Assembly (NCBI RefSeq): GCF_042100115.1
Contig: NC_091278.1
Location: forward strand, 2,108,001 to 2,172,000
DNA length: 64,000 nucleotides
Direction: 5' to 3'
Source: Alternaria dauci
Taxonomy: Eukaryota; Ascomycota; Dothideomycetes; Pleosporales; Pleosporaceae
This document shows, one piece after another, positions 63,362 through 64,000 of this stretch. Numbering within the stretch: position 1 is the first letter of the stretch; each line of letters opens with the position of its first letter. Both the position numbers and the translations under genes were made by a program. A model generated the notes under the pieces. The model had not been told where the DNA came from and searched no databases. It worked only from the letters and a program-made list of their open reading frames with translations.

Positions 63362-63668
63362 GGCTACCTTTGCGACGCGATTGGGACTTTGAACAGGCTG
63401 CGATGACGTCGTGCCCATCTCCTTCCTGAGACCCGCAAAGAGCGCATGCCCGGGGCTGGAGTCGAGCATTGGCTGGTGTCGTGATTCCTGCTATCTGACC
63501 ACAAACGTTGGTGAGCGACTGCAGAAAGTGACTTGTCGCCTTGTACAGTACATGCTTGCGGTGCCTGACTAGTAAAAGTGGGGCCGCTCCGTCTCCCATC
63601 CCCAATCCCCGCTCACTCTGCACTTTACCCTCGCATCACCACGGCACGCCATACAAGAGAAAAATCGA
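63362..63668. other. promoter side of the Myb gene
   Basis: No gene or clear motif recognised. Confidence 0.45.
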
Positions 63669-63805
63669 ACGCCCTACTTACGTAACTACAGGAAGAGCAA
63701 TTAATCCTCCTTGTATAGTAGTACTCTACCTACACAGCTACAGGAGTAACGTTCTCTTATATTATAATACTCCCAAGGTCTACCAAGGCAACTAGAAGGA
63801 GGAAA
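63669..63805 (-). repeat. third copy of the 51-bp repeat family
   Basis: 63690-63741 reverse complements to TGTAGCTGTGTAGGTAGAGT and then ATACAAGGAGGATTAATT, closely matching the outer unit at 60530-60580. A more diverged copy continues to about 63805 (CCAAGGCAACTAG). Confidence 0.65.
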
Positions 63806-64000
63806 AAAGAGGAGCCAACGCGAAGTAAGAGAATGCACCGACAAGGGAAGACTTCGTGGGGCAACAATGCTGCCTGAAGGTGGAGGTGCACTGCGAAAGA
63901 AGGCCAAGATGGCATGCACGATTCATTACCAGCAATTCGTCGCACTACAAGCCAACCTCTCTCCTCTCCCTTTCGCTTCCGGACGCTTTGCAATTCCCGC
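63806..64000. other. right edge, nothing recognised
   Basis: Short frames only; possibly the upstream region of a gene outside the window. Confidence 0.4.

Overview
The window looks like nuclear DNA of a filamentous ascomycete, most likely a dothideomycete of the Pleosporales type. Genes carry short 41-85 nt introns with GTAAGT-type donors and CTAAT/CTGAC branch motifs. There are no operons. The families (HET domain, DUF8021-like, BTB, 2EXR/F-box-like, CBM18 secreted proteins, fungal ankyrin proteins) are typical of that group. The order-level assignment is inference from family content, without any database search.

Layout. 0-13 kb is accessory-like: an edge-cut 2EXR/F-box-like gene, an EthD-domain pseudogene, an intact short-chain dehydrogenase, a small secreted protein, an F-box gene and a BCS1-like AAA gene whose N-terminus is broken by two stop codons. 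13-20 kb holds a small single-pass Cys protein, a DUF8021-like secreted protein, a basic single-pass membrane protein and a decayed FAD monooxygenase. 20-33 kb is better ordered: an alpha-glucoside-type MFS transporter, a BTB protein, a secreted protein of six Cys modules, a divergent pair of mitochondrial genes (PPR protein and ribosomal protein mS18) and a GH5 mannanase. 33-42 kb has a short nuclear-like protein, a homeobox plus C2H2 regulator, and an ankyrin protein lying head-to-head with a HET-domain gene. 44-51 kb has a hexose transporter, a chitin-binding secreted protein and a mitochondrial acylcarnitine carrier. 52-64 kb has a large disordered membrane-anchored protein, a kelch membrane protein, two repeat elements and a Reb1/TTF1-like Myb protein.

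Themes. Carbohydrate use and chitin binding (two sugar transporters, mannanase, CBM18/PAN protein) fit a plant- or litter-associated fungus. The ankyrin/HET pair suggests a nonself-recognition locus. At least three coding regions are dead or dying; the stops in the EthD and BCS1-like frames are all explainable by single C-to-T changes, as repeat-induced point mutation (RIP) would make. A short inverted-repeat element with an extremely AT-rich core (59.15-59.56 kb) and a 51-bp repeat family (60.2-60.6 and 63.7 kb) mark the right end as repeat-bearing.

All splice sites were placed by eye, by requiring frame continuity and family-like protein across the junction. They are not transcript-supported.
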